Origin: Paracoccus pantotrophus
GTDB taxonomy: Bacteria; Pseudomonadota; Alphaproteobacteria; Rhodobacterales; Rhodobacteraceae
Direction: 5' to 3'
Assembly: GCF_008824185.1 (NCBI RefSeq)
Contig: NZ_CP044425.1
Span: 471,333-535,332, forward strand
DNA: 64,000 nucleotides
Made by a program: the position numbers and the translations under genes. Shown here piece after piece: positions 42,153 to 49,926 of this stretch. The notes below the pieces were generated by a model. That model ran no database searches. It saw nothing but the letters and a program-made list of their open reading frames with translations, and was not told the DNA's origin. The stretch's first letter is position 1, and each line of letters starts with the position of its first letter.

Positions 42153-43066
42153 CCGGCAAGCCCATCCTTTCCATCGGCGAAGCGATGGTCGAGCTGTCGC
42201 CCTCGGGCCAGGACGGGCTGTGGCGGCTGGGCATCGCCGGCGACACGCTGAACACCGCCTGGTATCTGCGCCGCCTGCTGTCGGCCGACTGGCGCGTCGC
42301 CTATTGCAGCCGCGTGGGCCTGGGCGAGTTCTCGCAGCAGATGGTCGATTTCCTGGCCGCCGAGGGGATCGACGCGACCCATGTCACCCGCGACCCGCAG
42401 CGCGAGATCGCGCTCTATGCCATCTCGCTGAAGGATGGCGAGCGCAGCTTCAGCTATTGGCGCGACACCTCGGCGGCCAGGGGGCTGGCCGACGATCCGG
42501 CCGCGCTGGCCGCGGCACTGGCGGGCGCGGGCATCGCCTATTTCTCGGGCATCACCCTGGGCATCCTGCCCCCGGCCGGCCGCGCCGCGCTGATCGGGGC
42601 GCTGAAGGGCGCCCGCGACGCAGGCACGCAGGTCGTCTTCGACCCCAACCTGCGGCCCCGGCTCTGGCCGGACATTCCGACCATGTGCCGCGAGATCGAG
42701 GCGGCGGCGGCCGTCGCCGACCTGGTGCTGCCCAGCTTCGACGACGAGCGCGGCTTTTTCGGCGATGCCGATCCGCAGGCGACGGTGGCGCGCTATCTGG
42801 CGCGCGGGGCCGGGCAGGTCGTGGTCAAGGCGGGCGGCGACGCCATCCGCTATGGCGGGCGCGAGGGCGCGGGGCTGGTCGAGGGCCTGCCGCGCGAGGT
42901 GCCGGTGGACACCACCTCGGCCGGGGACAGCTTCAATGCCGGCTACCTGGCCGCGCGGCTGGACGGCGCCGACATCCCCGCCGCCATCCGCCGGGCACAT
43001 GATCTCAGCCGCGTGGTGATCCGCCATCGCGGCGCCTTGGTGCGCGAGGCCGTCGCGCGGGGCTGA
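42149..43066 (+). CDS. kdgK: 2-keto-3-deoxygluconate kinase KdgK
   Basis: 305-residue PfkB-family kinase. Substrate motif AGDTLNTAWYLRRLL is near 30-44, sugar-acid contact region SFSYWRDTSAAR near 100-112, and the C-terminal catalytic motif DTTSAGDSFNAGYLAAR near 252-268. It phosphorylates KDG to KDPG, the last step before the aldolase, which is not in this window. It is the last gene of the TRAP/aldonate operon and a paralogue of the kinase at 18323-19258. Confidence 0.92.
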   Translation: MTGKPILSIGEAMVELSPSGQDGLWRLGIAGDTLNTAWYLRRLLSADWRVAYCSRVGLGEFSQQMVDFLAAEGIDATHVTRDPQREIALYAISLKDGERSFSYWRDTSAARGLADDPAALAAALAGAGIAYFSGITLGILPPAGRAALIGALKGARDAGTQVVFDPNLRPRLWPDIPTMCREIEAAAAVADLVLPSFDDERGFFGDADPQATVARYLARGAGQVVVKAGGDAIRYGGREGAGLVEGLPREVPVDTTSAGDSFNAGYLAARLDGADIPAAIRRAHDLSRVVIRHRGALVREAVARG

Positions 43067-43162
43067 CCTGCGCGCGGGCCGCATCCCATCACCCGCCCGG
43101 TGCGGCGGGCGGAGGCCCCGCCCCGCGCCCCTGCGGACTCGACTCCAAGCCGAAAATCCTGT

Positions 43163-43176
43163 ATCAATCGATTGAT
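43163..43176. promoter_or_regulatory. Perfect 14-bp palindrome upstream of the TetR-type regulator
   Basis: ATCAATCGATTGAT, immediately followed by further ATTG/GATT repeats, lies 24 bases before the TetR-family start at 43201. Its size, dyad symmetry and position suit autoregulation by the TetR/CecR-like protein. The AGGA ribosome site for the gene is at 43192-43195. Confidence 0.65.
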
Positions 43177-43200
43177 TGATTGACCTCTGGCAGGATCGGC

Positions 43201-43833
43201 ATGGACGCGCACCCGACCCGCATTTCCCTGATCCAGGCCGCGATACGGCAATTCGGCCGCGGCGGGTTCGAGGCCGCATCGACGCGGACCATCGCCGCGC
43301 AGGCTGGGACCAACATCTCCTCGATCGCCTATCACTTCGGCGGCAAGGACGGGCTGCGCATCGCCTGCGCCGATGCGGTGGCCGAACGGGTGGCGCAGGT
43401 CGCCCGGCCCCTGCCCGGCTTGCAGGACCGGCCGGACCCGCGCCACGCCCGGCTGCTGCTGCGGCGGCTGGTGCGCCGGATCGTCACCTTCATGATCGTC
43501 AGCCCCGGAGCCAGCGACGCGGTGGCCTTCGTGCTGCGCGAGCTGGCCGAGCCGGACAGCCCGGTGCTGGACCGGCTCTATGCGACGCTGATCGAGCCGC
43601 GCCACCGGGCGCTTTGCGCGCTCTGGTCCGCCGCCACCGGCGCGCCGGCAGAGGCCGAGGAGGTGAAGCTGGCCGTGTTTTCCCTGGTCGGCCAGGCGGT
43701 CTATTTCCGCGTCGCCGCGCCCATCGTCCAGCGCCGCATGGGCTGGCGGCATTACGGGCGGGCCGAGGCGCGGGCGATCACGCGCCGGATGCTGGCCAAC
43801 CTGGACCGGATGATCGGGGACGGGGATGGCTGA
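43201..43833 (+). CDS. TetR-family regulator, CecR (YbiH)-like
   Basis: 210 residues. The N-terminal TetR helix-turn-helix is GGFEAASTRTIAAQAGTNISSIAYHFGGKDGLRIAC at about 22-57; the C-terminal half is a CecR/DUF1956-type ligand domain. Start set at ATG 43201 (AGGA five bases ahead); the TTG at 43180 would run through the operator. In Escherichia coli CecR sits beside a HlyD-ABC exporter, and here too the adhesin-type HlyD gene overlaps it by eight bases. The gene probably represses its own operon through 43163-43176 until a drug-like ligand binds. Confidence 0.88.
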   Translation: MDAHPTRISLIQAAIRQFGRGGFEAASTRTIAAQAGTNISSIAYHFGGKDGLRIACADAVAERVAQVARPLPGLQDRPDPRHARLLLRRLVRRIVTFMIVSPGASDAVAFVLRELAEPDSPVLDRLYATLIEPRHRALCALWSAATGAPAEAEEVKLAVFSLVGQAVYFRVAAPIVQRRMGWRHYGRAEARAITRRMLANLDRMIGDGDG

Positions 43834-44767
43834 TTTCCTGTGTTCTCTGGGCTTTCTGGCCGCGCTGTTTTCCCATTGCGGCCCGCCGCCGCCGCTGGGC
43901 ACCGGCTATGCCGAGGGCGAATATGTCCAGATCGCCCCCCTGGCGACGGCACGGGTCGAGGCGCTGGCGGTGCAGCGCGGCGACCGGGTCGAGGCCGGGC
44001 AACCCGTGGCGACGCTGGAGAGCCGCGACGCCGCGCTGGCGCTGGCCGCGGCCGAGGCCGCCCATGCCCGCGCCGCCAGCACCCTGGCCGACCTGGAGAA
44101 AGGCGGCCGCGCCCCCGAAATCGCCGCCATCGAGGCGACGCTGGCCTCGGCCCGCGCCCATGCCGAGCATGCGGCGCGCGAGGCGGCGCGGCAGGAGCGG
44201 CTGCTGGCGCAGCGCGTCAGCGCGCCCGCGCAACTGGAAGACGCCCGCGCCGCCGCCGAGATGGCCGAGGCGGCGGTGCGCGAGGCCGAGGCGCGGCTGG
44301 CCGTCGCCCGCCTGCCCGCCCGCCCCGATGCCATCGCCGCCGCCCGCGCCGCCCTGGCCCAGGCCGAGGCCGACCGGCAGGCGATGGAATGGCAGCTCCA
44401 GCAGCGCCGGCTGACCGCCCCCACGCCCGGCACCGTGACCGACATCCTGCGGCATGAGGGCGAGATCGCCGGCCCCTCGGCGCCGGTCCTGACCTATCTG
44501 CCGGACGGCGCGGTCACGCTGCGCTTCTATGTCGCCGAGGCCGACCTGGCCGCGCTTGCCCTGGGAACCAGGCTGACGGTCGGCTGCGACGGCTGCGCGC
44601 CGGCCGGCGCCACGGTCTCCTTCATCGCCGACGAGGCCGAGTTCACCCCGCCGGTCATCTATGCCCGCGACACGCGGCAGAAGCTGGTCTATCTGGTCGA
44701 GGCCCGCCCCGAGCCCGGCAGCCCGCTGAAGCCCGGCCAGATCGTCGAGGTCTGGAAGGCGCCATGA
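43826..44767 (+). CDS. HlyD/YbhG-like membrane fusion protein of an ABC exporter
   Basis: 313-residue periplasmic adaptor anchored by one short N-terminal hydrophobic segment (about 5-17). A lipoyl half follows (EYVQIAPLATARVEALAVQRGDRVEAGQPVATLESRDA), then a long Ala/Glu-rich coiled coil at about 75-190, the second lipoyl half (LTAPTPGTVTDILRHEGEIAG) and a beta-barrel. The pattern and gene order match YbhG. It overlaps the regulator gene by eight bases and the ATPase gene by four. It probably links the ABC exporter to an outer-membrane channel not in this window. Confidence 0.88.
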   Translation: MADFLCSLGFLAALFSHCGPPPPLGTGYAEGEYVQIAPLATARVEALAVQRGDRVEAGQPVATLESRDAALALAAAEAAHARAASTLADLEKGGRAPEIAAIEATLASARAHAEHAAREAARQERLLAQRVSAPAQLEDARAAAEMAEAAVREAEARLAVARLPARPDAIAAARAALAQAEADRQAMEWQLQQRRLTAPTPGTVTDILRHEGEIAGPSAPVLTYLPDGAVTLRFYVAEADLAALALGTRLTVGCDGCAPAGATVSFIADEAEFTPPVIYARDTRQKLVYLVEARPEPGSPLKPGQIVEVWKAP

Positions 44768-45672
44768 CCCAAGCCACCGCCATCGACGTGACCGGGCTGA
44801 CGAAATCCTTCGGCGGCAGGCGGGTGGTCGATGAGGTCGCGCTGCAAGTGGCCGAGGGCGAGATCGCCGGCTTCCTGGGCCCGAACGGCTCGGGCAAGAC
44901 CACCTGCATCCGCATGATCTGCGGCTTGCTGACGCCCGACGCGGGCAGCGGCAGCGTGCTGGGCCTGGACCTGCGCCGCCAGCAGCGCGCGATCCGGCGG
45001 CAGGTCGGCTACATGACTCAGAAATTCTCCTTCTACGAGGATCTGTCCATCGAGGAGAACCTGGCCTTCGTCGCCGGGCTCTACCACCTGCCGCGACAGG
45101 CGGTGCGCGACACGCTGGAGGATCTGGGCCTGACCTCGCGCCGGACCCAGCTGGCCGGCAGCCTCTCGGGCGGCTGGAAGCAGCGGCTGGCGCTGGCCGC
45201 CTGCATCATGCACCAGCCGCGGCTTCTGCTGCTGGACGAGCCGACCGCCGGCGTCGATCCCAAGGCCCGCCGCCAGTTCTGGGACGAGATCCACGCCCGC
45301 GCATTGGGCGGCATGACCGTGCTGGTCTCGACCCATTACATGGACGAGGCCGAGCGTTGCCACCGCATCAATTACATCGCCTATGGCCGGCTGGTGGTCT
45401 CGGGCACCGTGGCCGAGGTGATCGCAGGCGCGCGGCTGGTGACGCTGACCGTGCAATCGGCGCGGCCGGGCGAACTGGCCGAGCGCCTGCGCCGGGCACC
45501 GGGCGTCGGGCAGGTCGAGCCCTTCGGCACCGCGCTGCACGTGACCGGCACCGACCGCGCGCAGCTCGAAGCCGCGCTGGCCGCCGAGGGCGTGACGGGC
45601 CGGCCGGCCGAGACCAGCCTCGAGGACGTGTTCATCCGGCTGATGGAGCTCTCCGAGGACAACATGCGATGA
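44764..45672 (+). CDS. ABC exporter ATPase (YbhF/CcmA-like)
   Basis: 302-residue ATPase. Walker A GPNGSGKTT is near 38-46, Q-loop YMTQKFSFYEDLS, signature LSGGWKQR and Walker B LLLLDEPTAGVDPKARR near 155-170. The signature and the C-terminal extension (residues 220-302, including LEDVFIRLME) are typical of ABC-2 drug or polysaccharide exporters. Unlike E. coli YbhF, which has two ATPase halves, this chain has one, so it must work as a dimer. Confidence 0.92.
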   Translation: MTQATAIDVTGLTKSFGGRRVVDEVALQVAEGEIAGFLGPNGSGKTTCIRMICGLLTPDAGSGSVLGLDLRRQQRAIRRQVGYMTQKFSFYEDLSIEENLAFVAGLYHLPRQAVRDTLEDLGLTSRRTQLAGSLSGGWKQRLALAACIMHQPRLLLLDEPTAGVDPKARRQFWDEIHARALGGMTVLVSTHYMDEAERCHRINYIAYGRLVVSGTVAEVIAGARLVTLTVQSARPGELAERLRRAPGVGQVEPFGTALHVTGTDRAQLEAALAAEGVTGRPAETSLEDVFIRLMELSEDNMR

Positions 45673-46784
45673 GCTTTTCCCCGACACGGCTGCGGGCGCT
45701 GCTGCGCAAGGAATTCATCCAGATGCGCCGCGACCGGCTGACCTTCGCCATGATGCTGGGGGTGCCGATCATGCAGCTTTTGCTGTTCGGCTATGCGATC
45801 AACAGCGACCCGCGGGACATGCCCACGGCGCTGGTCGCGCCGGTGCAGGACCGCTTCGGCCGCAGCTTTGCCGCGGCACTGGAGAACAGCGGCTATTACC
45901 GCATCACCCATCCCGCGGCGACGGCCGGGGAAGCCGAGCAGCTGATCACCCGGGGCGAGGTTGCCTTTGTCGTGACGGTGCCCGCCGATTTCGGCCGGCG
46001 CATGCAGCAGGGCGACCGGCCGCAGATCCTGGTCGAGGCGGACGGCTCGGACCCCTCGGCGACCAGCGGCGCCATCGCCGCGCTGCCGCGCCTTGCGGAC
46101 AGCGCCTTTCGCCGCGACCGCCCGGCCGAGCCTGCACAGGGCGCACCGGAAATCGTCGTGCATCGCCGCTACAACCCCGAGGCCGTCACGCAATACAACA
46201 TCGTCCCCGGCCTGCTGGGGGTGATCCTGCAGATGACCATGGTGATGATGACCGCCATGGCCCTGACCCGCGAGATCGAACGCGGCACCATGGAGAACCT
46301 GCTGGCCATGCCCGCCACCCCGGCCGAGATCATGCTGGGCAAGATCACCCCGTTCCTGGCCGTCGGCGCGGTGCAGGTTCTGGTCATCCTGGGCGCGGCC
46401 TGGGCGATCTTCGACGTGCCTTTCGCGGGCTCGCTGGGGCTGCTGCTGGCCGGGGTGATGGTCTTTGTGCTGGCGCTGGTGCTGCTGGGCTATCTGATCT
46501 CGACCGCGGCGCGCACGCAGATGCAGGCGATGCAGATCGCGATCTTCATCTTCCTGCCCTCGGTGCTGCTGTCGGGCTTCATGTTCCCGTTCCGGGGCAT
46601 GCCGGGCTGGGCGCAGGCCCTGGGCGAGGTGCTGCCGGTGACGCATCTGCTGCGTCTGGTGCGTGCCGTCATGCTGAAGGGCGCGGGCTTCGCCGATGTC
46701 GCGCCGCAATTCGCGGCGCTGGCGGTCATGGTGGCGGTGCTGGGCGCGCTGGCCCTGCTGCGGTTCCGCCGGACGCTGGACTGA
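45669..46784 (+). CDS. ABC-2 exporter permease (YbhS/YbhR-like)
   Basis: 371-residue membrane protein. An N-terminal TM near 24-45 (LTFAMMLGVPIMQLLLFGYAI) is followed by a periplasmic loop of about 130 residues. From about residue 180 five further TMs follow, with the ABC-2 patterns EIERGTMENLLAMPATPAEIMLGKI and LLSGFMFPFRGMPGWAQALGEVLP. It overlaps the ATPase gene by four bases. Only one permease gene is present, whereas YbhSR uses two, so a homodimer is expected. It closes the exporter operon. Confidence 0.9.
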   Translation: MSFSPTRLRALLRKEFIQMRRDRLTFAMMLGVPIMQLLLFGYAINSDPRDMPTALVAPVQDRFGRSFAAALENSGYYRITHPAATAGEAEQLITRGEVAFVVTVPADFGRRMQQGDRPQILVEADGSDPSATSGAIAALPRLADSAFRRDRPAEPAQGAPEIVVHRRYNPEAVTQYNIVPGLLGVILQMTMVMMTAMALTREIERGTMENLLAMPATPAEIMLGKITPFLAVGAVQVLVILGAAWAIFDVPFAGSLGLLLAGVMVFVLALVLLGYLISTAARTQMQAMQIAIFIFLPSVLLSGFMFPFRGMPGWAQALGEVLPVTHLLRLVRAVMLKGAGFADVAPQFAALAVMVAVLGALALLRFRRTLD

Positions 46785-46875
46785 CCGCGCGCCGCATCGC
46801 CGACCAACGCCACTCCTGCGCGGCATGCACCCGGTCCTCCAGGGGCCTGCCGGGCTCGTCCTTGCGGTGCCGGCC

Positions 46876-46989
46876 AGGGGCGAGGTTCTCGCGGACCGTC
46901 ATATGCGCAAACAGCGCATGGAACTGGAGCACCAGCCCGATGTTGCGCCTGTTCGGCGGCAGGCGTGTCACGTCGCGCTCGCCGGTCCA
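46876..46989 (-). pseudogene. Fragment of an ABC importer ATPase (PotA/UgpC-like)
   Basis: A 38-codon stretch on the minus strand reads WTGERDVTRLPPNRRNIGL followed by a Q-loop-like VLQFHALFAHMTVRENLA. This is the segment between Walker A and the Q-loop of polyamine/sugar-type ABC ATPases (normally VFQNYALFPHMTVAEN). Neither Walker A nor the signature is present, and frames break on both sides. It is a remnant. Confidence 0.6.
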
Positions 46990-47158
46990 CCCCTCGGTCG
47001 ACCCCGGCCGGCCGGGGCGGCAATGGGCAGGATCGCGGCCAGATCGTCCGGCAGCAGCACCTTGCTGCGGACCGGGCGGAGGGTGCCGCCAATGATCTTT
47101 GGCGGCAATGTCTTCGACTGGACCGGGCGACGCTTCGACCTGCTCGACCGCCTGCCGG

Positions 47159-47482
47159 CGCATCGAAGTTGTCGGGATCGCGGCCGATCAGGATCTGCCC
47201 CTTGCCGTGCCACGCCAGCATGTCCTGCTGGGTCTCCGGCCCGCCATAGGTCCAGGTATCGATCTGGACACGCCCCCAACGGTCCACCGAGGCGGGCGTG
47301 TAGGCATAGTAAAGCTGCGTATCGGTGGGCTTGCGAATGATACGATTGGCAAGGCCGGCGCGGAAAATCTGTTCATAGGACCGGCCCGCCGCGCCTTGGC
47401 CTTTGCGGCCAGTTTCGCGGTTGTAACGGTCGATCTCACGACGATAGACTACTGCTATAACCGAGAATGGGATGGGTACCAT
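47159..47482 (-). pseudogene. Possible Mu-type transposase C-terminal fragment
   Basis: About 108 codons read YRREIDRYNRETGRKGQG, then GRSYEQIFRAGLANRIIRKP, then QIDTWTYGGPETQQDMLAWH and ILIGRDPDNFDAP. The layout (host-integration helix, then a beta-barrel ending in a 'RDPDN/YDP' turn) resembles the C-terminus of Mu/MuA-like transposases of alphaproteobacteria. The catalytic DDE core is absent, and the homology ends abruptly at 47159. No terminal inverted repeats were seen. The identification is from memory of the family, so confidence is modest. Confidence 0.4.
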
Positions 47483-47804
47483 ATCGCGGCCGGGGCGGCA
47501 CCGGGCGCATGACTTGCGTGGGCGCCCTTGAATTCCGGCCTGTCATCGACTCCGCACGAGAGGCTGGCAAAGACCCGTTCAGCGATCTTTGCACGCGCAT
47601 TCTTCGGAATCGCGAAGGTCAGGTCGACGTCTCAATTGACTGGCTGGTCGGAAGGAGTGACCCGGCAGAGACAGGCGAGTTCGGGTGAGAGGACGACGCG
47701 ATTTTTGCCAATCTACGGTGGTGTACCTTCTCGTTAAGATTCTCGCTGCAGTTAAGGGCGACCCCCAACATGCCATTGACGCGGAGCAAGGCAGGATCAT
47801 GGGT

Positions 47805-47954
47805 GATGAAATCCATGAGGTCGCGGCTACGGCGATGTCTGACTTTATGCGGCAGATAGAGTTGCAGAGCACTCATCCTGCCCGTCCCCGAGGCTACTTT
47901 AAGCGGAGCTGCGAATCTTGGTCTCGCATGGCCGTAGAGGAAGGGATACCCAGT
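47805..47954 (-). pseudogene. LysR-type regulator C-terminal remnant
   Basis: A continuous frame on the minus strand reads YPFLYGHARPRFAAPLKVAS, then GRMSALQLYLPHK and RDLMDFI, matching the end of LysR effector domains (LxLYYPxxR followed by an Ile-Asp-Phe helix). A stop codon lies just upstream and the rest of the gene is not recognisable. Base composition is less GC-rich than the surroundings. Confidence 0.35.
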
Positions 47955-48062
47955 TCAGCCGACGATCTTGGTCAGCGCACACATTTTCAGCTAACGTATT
48001 GATTTTTCGTCGCCAGAATTTCTGACATTTCGGGAAAATGGCAGGTTTCGAGCCGAAAAGCT

Positions 48063-48141
48063 CAAACCTTTTGATACGCGTCCCTGTAACCAATTGATTT
48101 TACACACCCGAAAAATCGCCGAGTCCCAAACCTTTTGACAC
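48063..48141. repeat. Direct repeat CAAACCTTTTGA(T/C)AC
   Basis: CAAACCTTTTGATAC (48063-48077) and CAAACCTTTTGACAC (48127-48141) are 64 bases apart, in the less GC-rich part of the scar region. They may mark the edges of a small inserted or deleted piece. No coding sequence lies between them. Confidence 0.5.
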
Positions 48142-48200
48142 CCCTCGACGGGGCCGCGGGGGCGCTCCCCCCGGGGTATTTGCGGAAACGGTGAAAGCGC

Positions 48201-49127
48201 TCAGAGCTTGCCGGTGAGTTCGGGCACCACGGAGAACAGGTCGCCCACCAGGCCGTAATCGGCGATCTGGAAGATCGGCGCCTCCTCGTCCTTGTTGATC
48301 GCCACGATCACCTTGCTGTCCTTCATCCCCGCCAGGTGCTGGATCGCGCCCGAGATGCCCACCGCGACATAGAGCTCGGGGGCGACCACCTTGCCGGTCT
48401 GGCCGACCTGCCAGTCGTTCGGGGCATAGCCGCTGTCCACCGCCGCGCGGGAGGCGCCCACCGCGGCGCCGAGCTTGTCGGCCAGCTCTTCGATGATCGC
48501 GAAGCTCTCCTTCGAGCCGAGGCCGCGGCCGCCCGAGACCACGCGTTTCGCCGAGGTCAGCTCGGGACGGTCGCTCTCGGCCACCTCGTCGGCCACCCAG
48601 GAGGACAGGCCGGGATCGGCGGCCAGCGCGGCCTCGGTGACCGGGGCGTTGCCGCCGATCCCCGCCGCGTCGAAGCTGGCGGTGCGGATGGTGAAGACCT
48701 TCTTCGCGTCCTTCGAGCGCACCACCTGGATGGCGTTGCCGGCATAGATCGGCCGCTCGAACGTGTTCGCGTCGAGGATGGCCGAGACGTCCGACAGCAC
48801 CATCACGTCGAGAAGCGCCGCAACCCGCGGCATGACGTTCTTGGCGTCCGTGGTCGCCGGCGCGGCGATGTGGTCGTAATCGCCGGCCAGGCCCAGGATC
48901 AGCGCCGCGGTCGGCTCGGCCAGGCGGTGGCCGTAGAGCGGCGCTTCCGCCACCAGCACCCTGGCGACGCCGGCGATCGTCGCGGCCTCCTCGGCGGCCG
49001 CTTTCGCCGAGGCACCGGCGCAGAGCACCGTCACCTCGCCAAGCGCCTTGACCGCCTGCACCGCCTTCGCCGTCGCATCGCGGTTCAGCACCCCGTTCGT
49101 CACTTCCCCAAGCAGCAGAACAGCCAT
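48201..49127 (-). CDS. etfA: Electron transfer flavoprotein alpha subunit
   Basis: 308-residue subunit that carries the FAD. The C-terminal FAD domain is diagnostic: VVSGGRGLGSKESF near 185-198, GASRAAVDSGYAPNDWQVGQTGK, APELYVAVGISGAIQHLAGM and AINKDEEAPIFQIADYGLVGD. It accepts electrons from acyl-CoA dehydrogenases and passes them to ETF-ubiquinone oxidoreductase. It follows etfB with its start one base from the etfB stop. The nearest acyl-CoA dehydrogenase in the window is in the anthranilate cluster. Confidence 0.96.
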   Translation of the reverse strand: MAVLLLGEVTNGVLNRDATAKAVQAVKALGEVTVLCAGASAKAAAEEAATIAGVARVLVAEAPLYGHRLAEPTAALILGLAGDYDHIAAPATTDAKNVMPRVAALLDVMVLSDVSAILDANTFERPIYAGNAIQVVRSKDAKKVFTIRTASFDAAGIGGNAPVTEAALAADPGLSSWVADEVAESDRPELTSAKRVVSGGRGLGSKESFAIIEELADKLGAAVGASRAAVDSGYAPNDWQVGQTGKVVAPELYVAVGISGAIQHLAGMKDSKVIVAINKDEEAPIFQIADYGLVGDLFSVVPELTGKL

Positions 49128-49885
49128 CAGATCACCCCCGCTTCTTTCAGCTTGCCCAGCAGCTCGTCCACCGAGCCGACCTTGATGCCGGCCTTGCGGC
49201 CCTCGGGCTCGCGCACCGAGACCACCTCGAGACGCGGCGCGACGTCGACGCCGTAATCACCGGCGGTCTTTTCCTCCAAGGGCTTCTTCTTGGCCTTCAT
49301 GATGTTCGGCAGGCTCGCATAGCGCGGCTCGTTCAGCCGCAGGTCGGCGGTGACCACCGCCGGCAGCGCCACCGCGATGGTCTGGAGGCCGCCGTCGACC
49401 TCGCGCGTCACCTTGGCCTTGCCGCCCTCGATCTCGACTTTCGAGGCGAAGGTGGCCTGCGCCCAGCCCAGGATCGCCGCCAGCATCTGGCCGGTGGCGT
49501 TCATGTCGTTGTCGATGGCCTGCTTGCCGGCGATGACGAGCTCGGTGCCCTCGGCTTCGGCGACCTTGGCCAGGATCTTCGCCACCGCCAGCGGCTCGAT
49601 GTCCTGCTGCACGTCGTCCGCGGCCACCACCAGGATCGCCCGGTCGGCGCCCATCGCCAGCGCGGTGCGCAGCGTCTCGGCCGCCTGCTTCACGCCGATC
49701 GAGACCGCGATCACCTCCTCGGCCTGGCCGGCTTCCTTCAGCCGGATCGCCTCCTCCACCGCGATCTCGTCGAACGGGTTCATCGACATCTTCACATTCG
49801 CCAGATCGACACCCGTGCCATCCGCGCGAACCCGCGCCTTCACGTTGTAGTCGATCACCCGCTTCACTGGCACGAGGATCTTCAT
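49127..49885 (-). CDS. etfB: Electron transfer flavoprotein beta subunit
   Basis: 252-residue AMP-binding subunit. Family patterns: MKILVPVKRVIDYNVK, NPFDEIAVEEAIRLKE, and the recognition-loop region LPNIMKAKKKPLEEKT that contacts acyl-CoA dehydrogenases. It sits 41 bases downstream of the HADH/enoyl-hydratase fusion gene, so the order is crotonase, HADH-ECH, EtfB, EtfA on one leftward transcript. It supplies the electron outlet for the beta-oxidation genes upstream. Confidence 0.96.
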   Translation of the reverse strand: MKILVPVKRVIDYNVKARVRADGTGVDLANVKMSMNPFDEIAVEEAIRLKEAGQAEEVIAVSIGVKQAAETLRTALAMGADRAILVVAADDVQQDIEPLAVAKILAKVAEAEGTELVIAGKQAIDNDMNATGQMLAAILGWAQATFASKVEIEGGKAKVTREVDGGLQTIAVALPAVVTADLRLNEPRYASLPNIMKAKKKPLEEKTAGDYGVDVAPRLEVVSVREPEGRKAGIKVGSVDELLGKLKEAGVI

Positions 49886-49926
49886 GGTGTCATTTCCTTT
49901 CCTTCCTTCGCATTGCCCGTGGCGGG

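Larger units (their letters stand above)
46785..48200. other. Degenerate intergenic region with gene fragments
   Basis: About 1.4 kb between the exporter operon and the ETF genes has no intact gene. The first half is GC-rich and holds fragments of an ABC ATPase (46876-46989) and a possible transposase C-terminus (47159-47482). The second half (47520-48150) is clearly less GC-rich and has a LysR-like C-terminal remnant (47805-47954) and a repeated CAAACCTTTTGA. Open frames such as 47685-48002 (105 codons, plus strand) lack the codon bias of neighbouring genes. The stretch looks like a deletion or insertion scar. Confidence 0.6.

Noticed and set aside
43067..43162. GC-rich inverted repeat (CCCGCC/GGCGGG) after the kdgK gene as a terminator
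   Set aside because: Arms are only 6 bp, several pairings are possible in this G/C-only stretch, and no T run follows.
47159..47482. Functional insertion sequence or transposon
   Set aside because: Only a C-terminal fragment is recognisable; no catalytic core, no terminal inverted repeats and no target duplication were seen.
47685..48002. 105-codon plus-strand open frame in the scar region
   Set aside because: No GC-rich third positions, no recognisable domain and no convincing ribosome site; it also overlaps the LysR-like remnant on the other strand.
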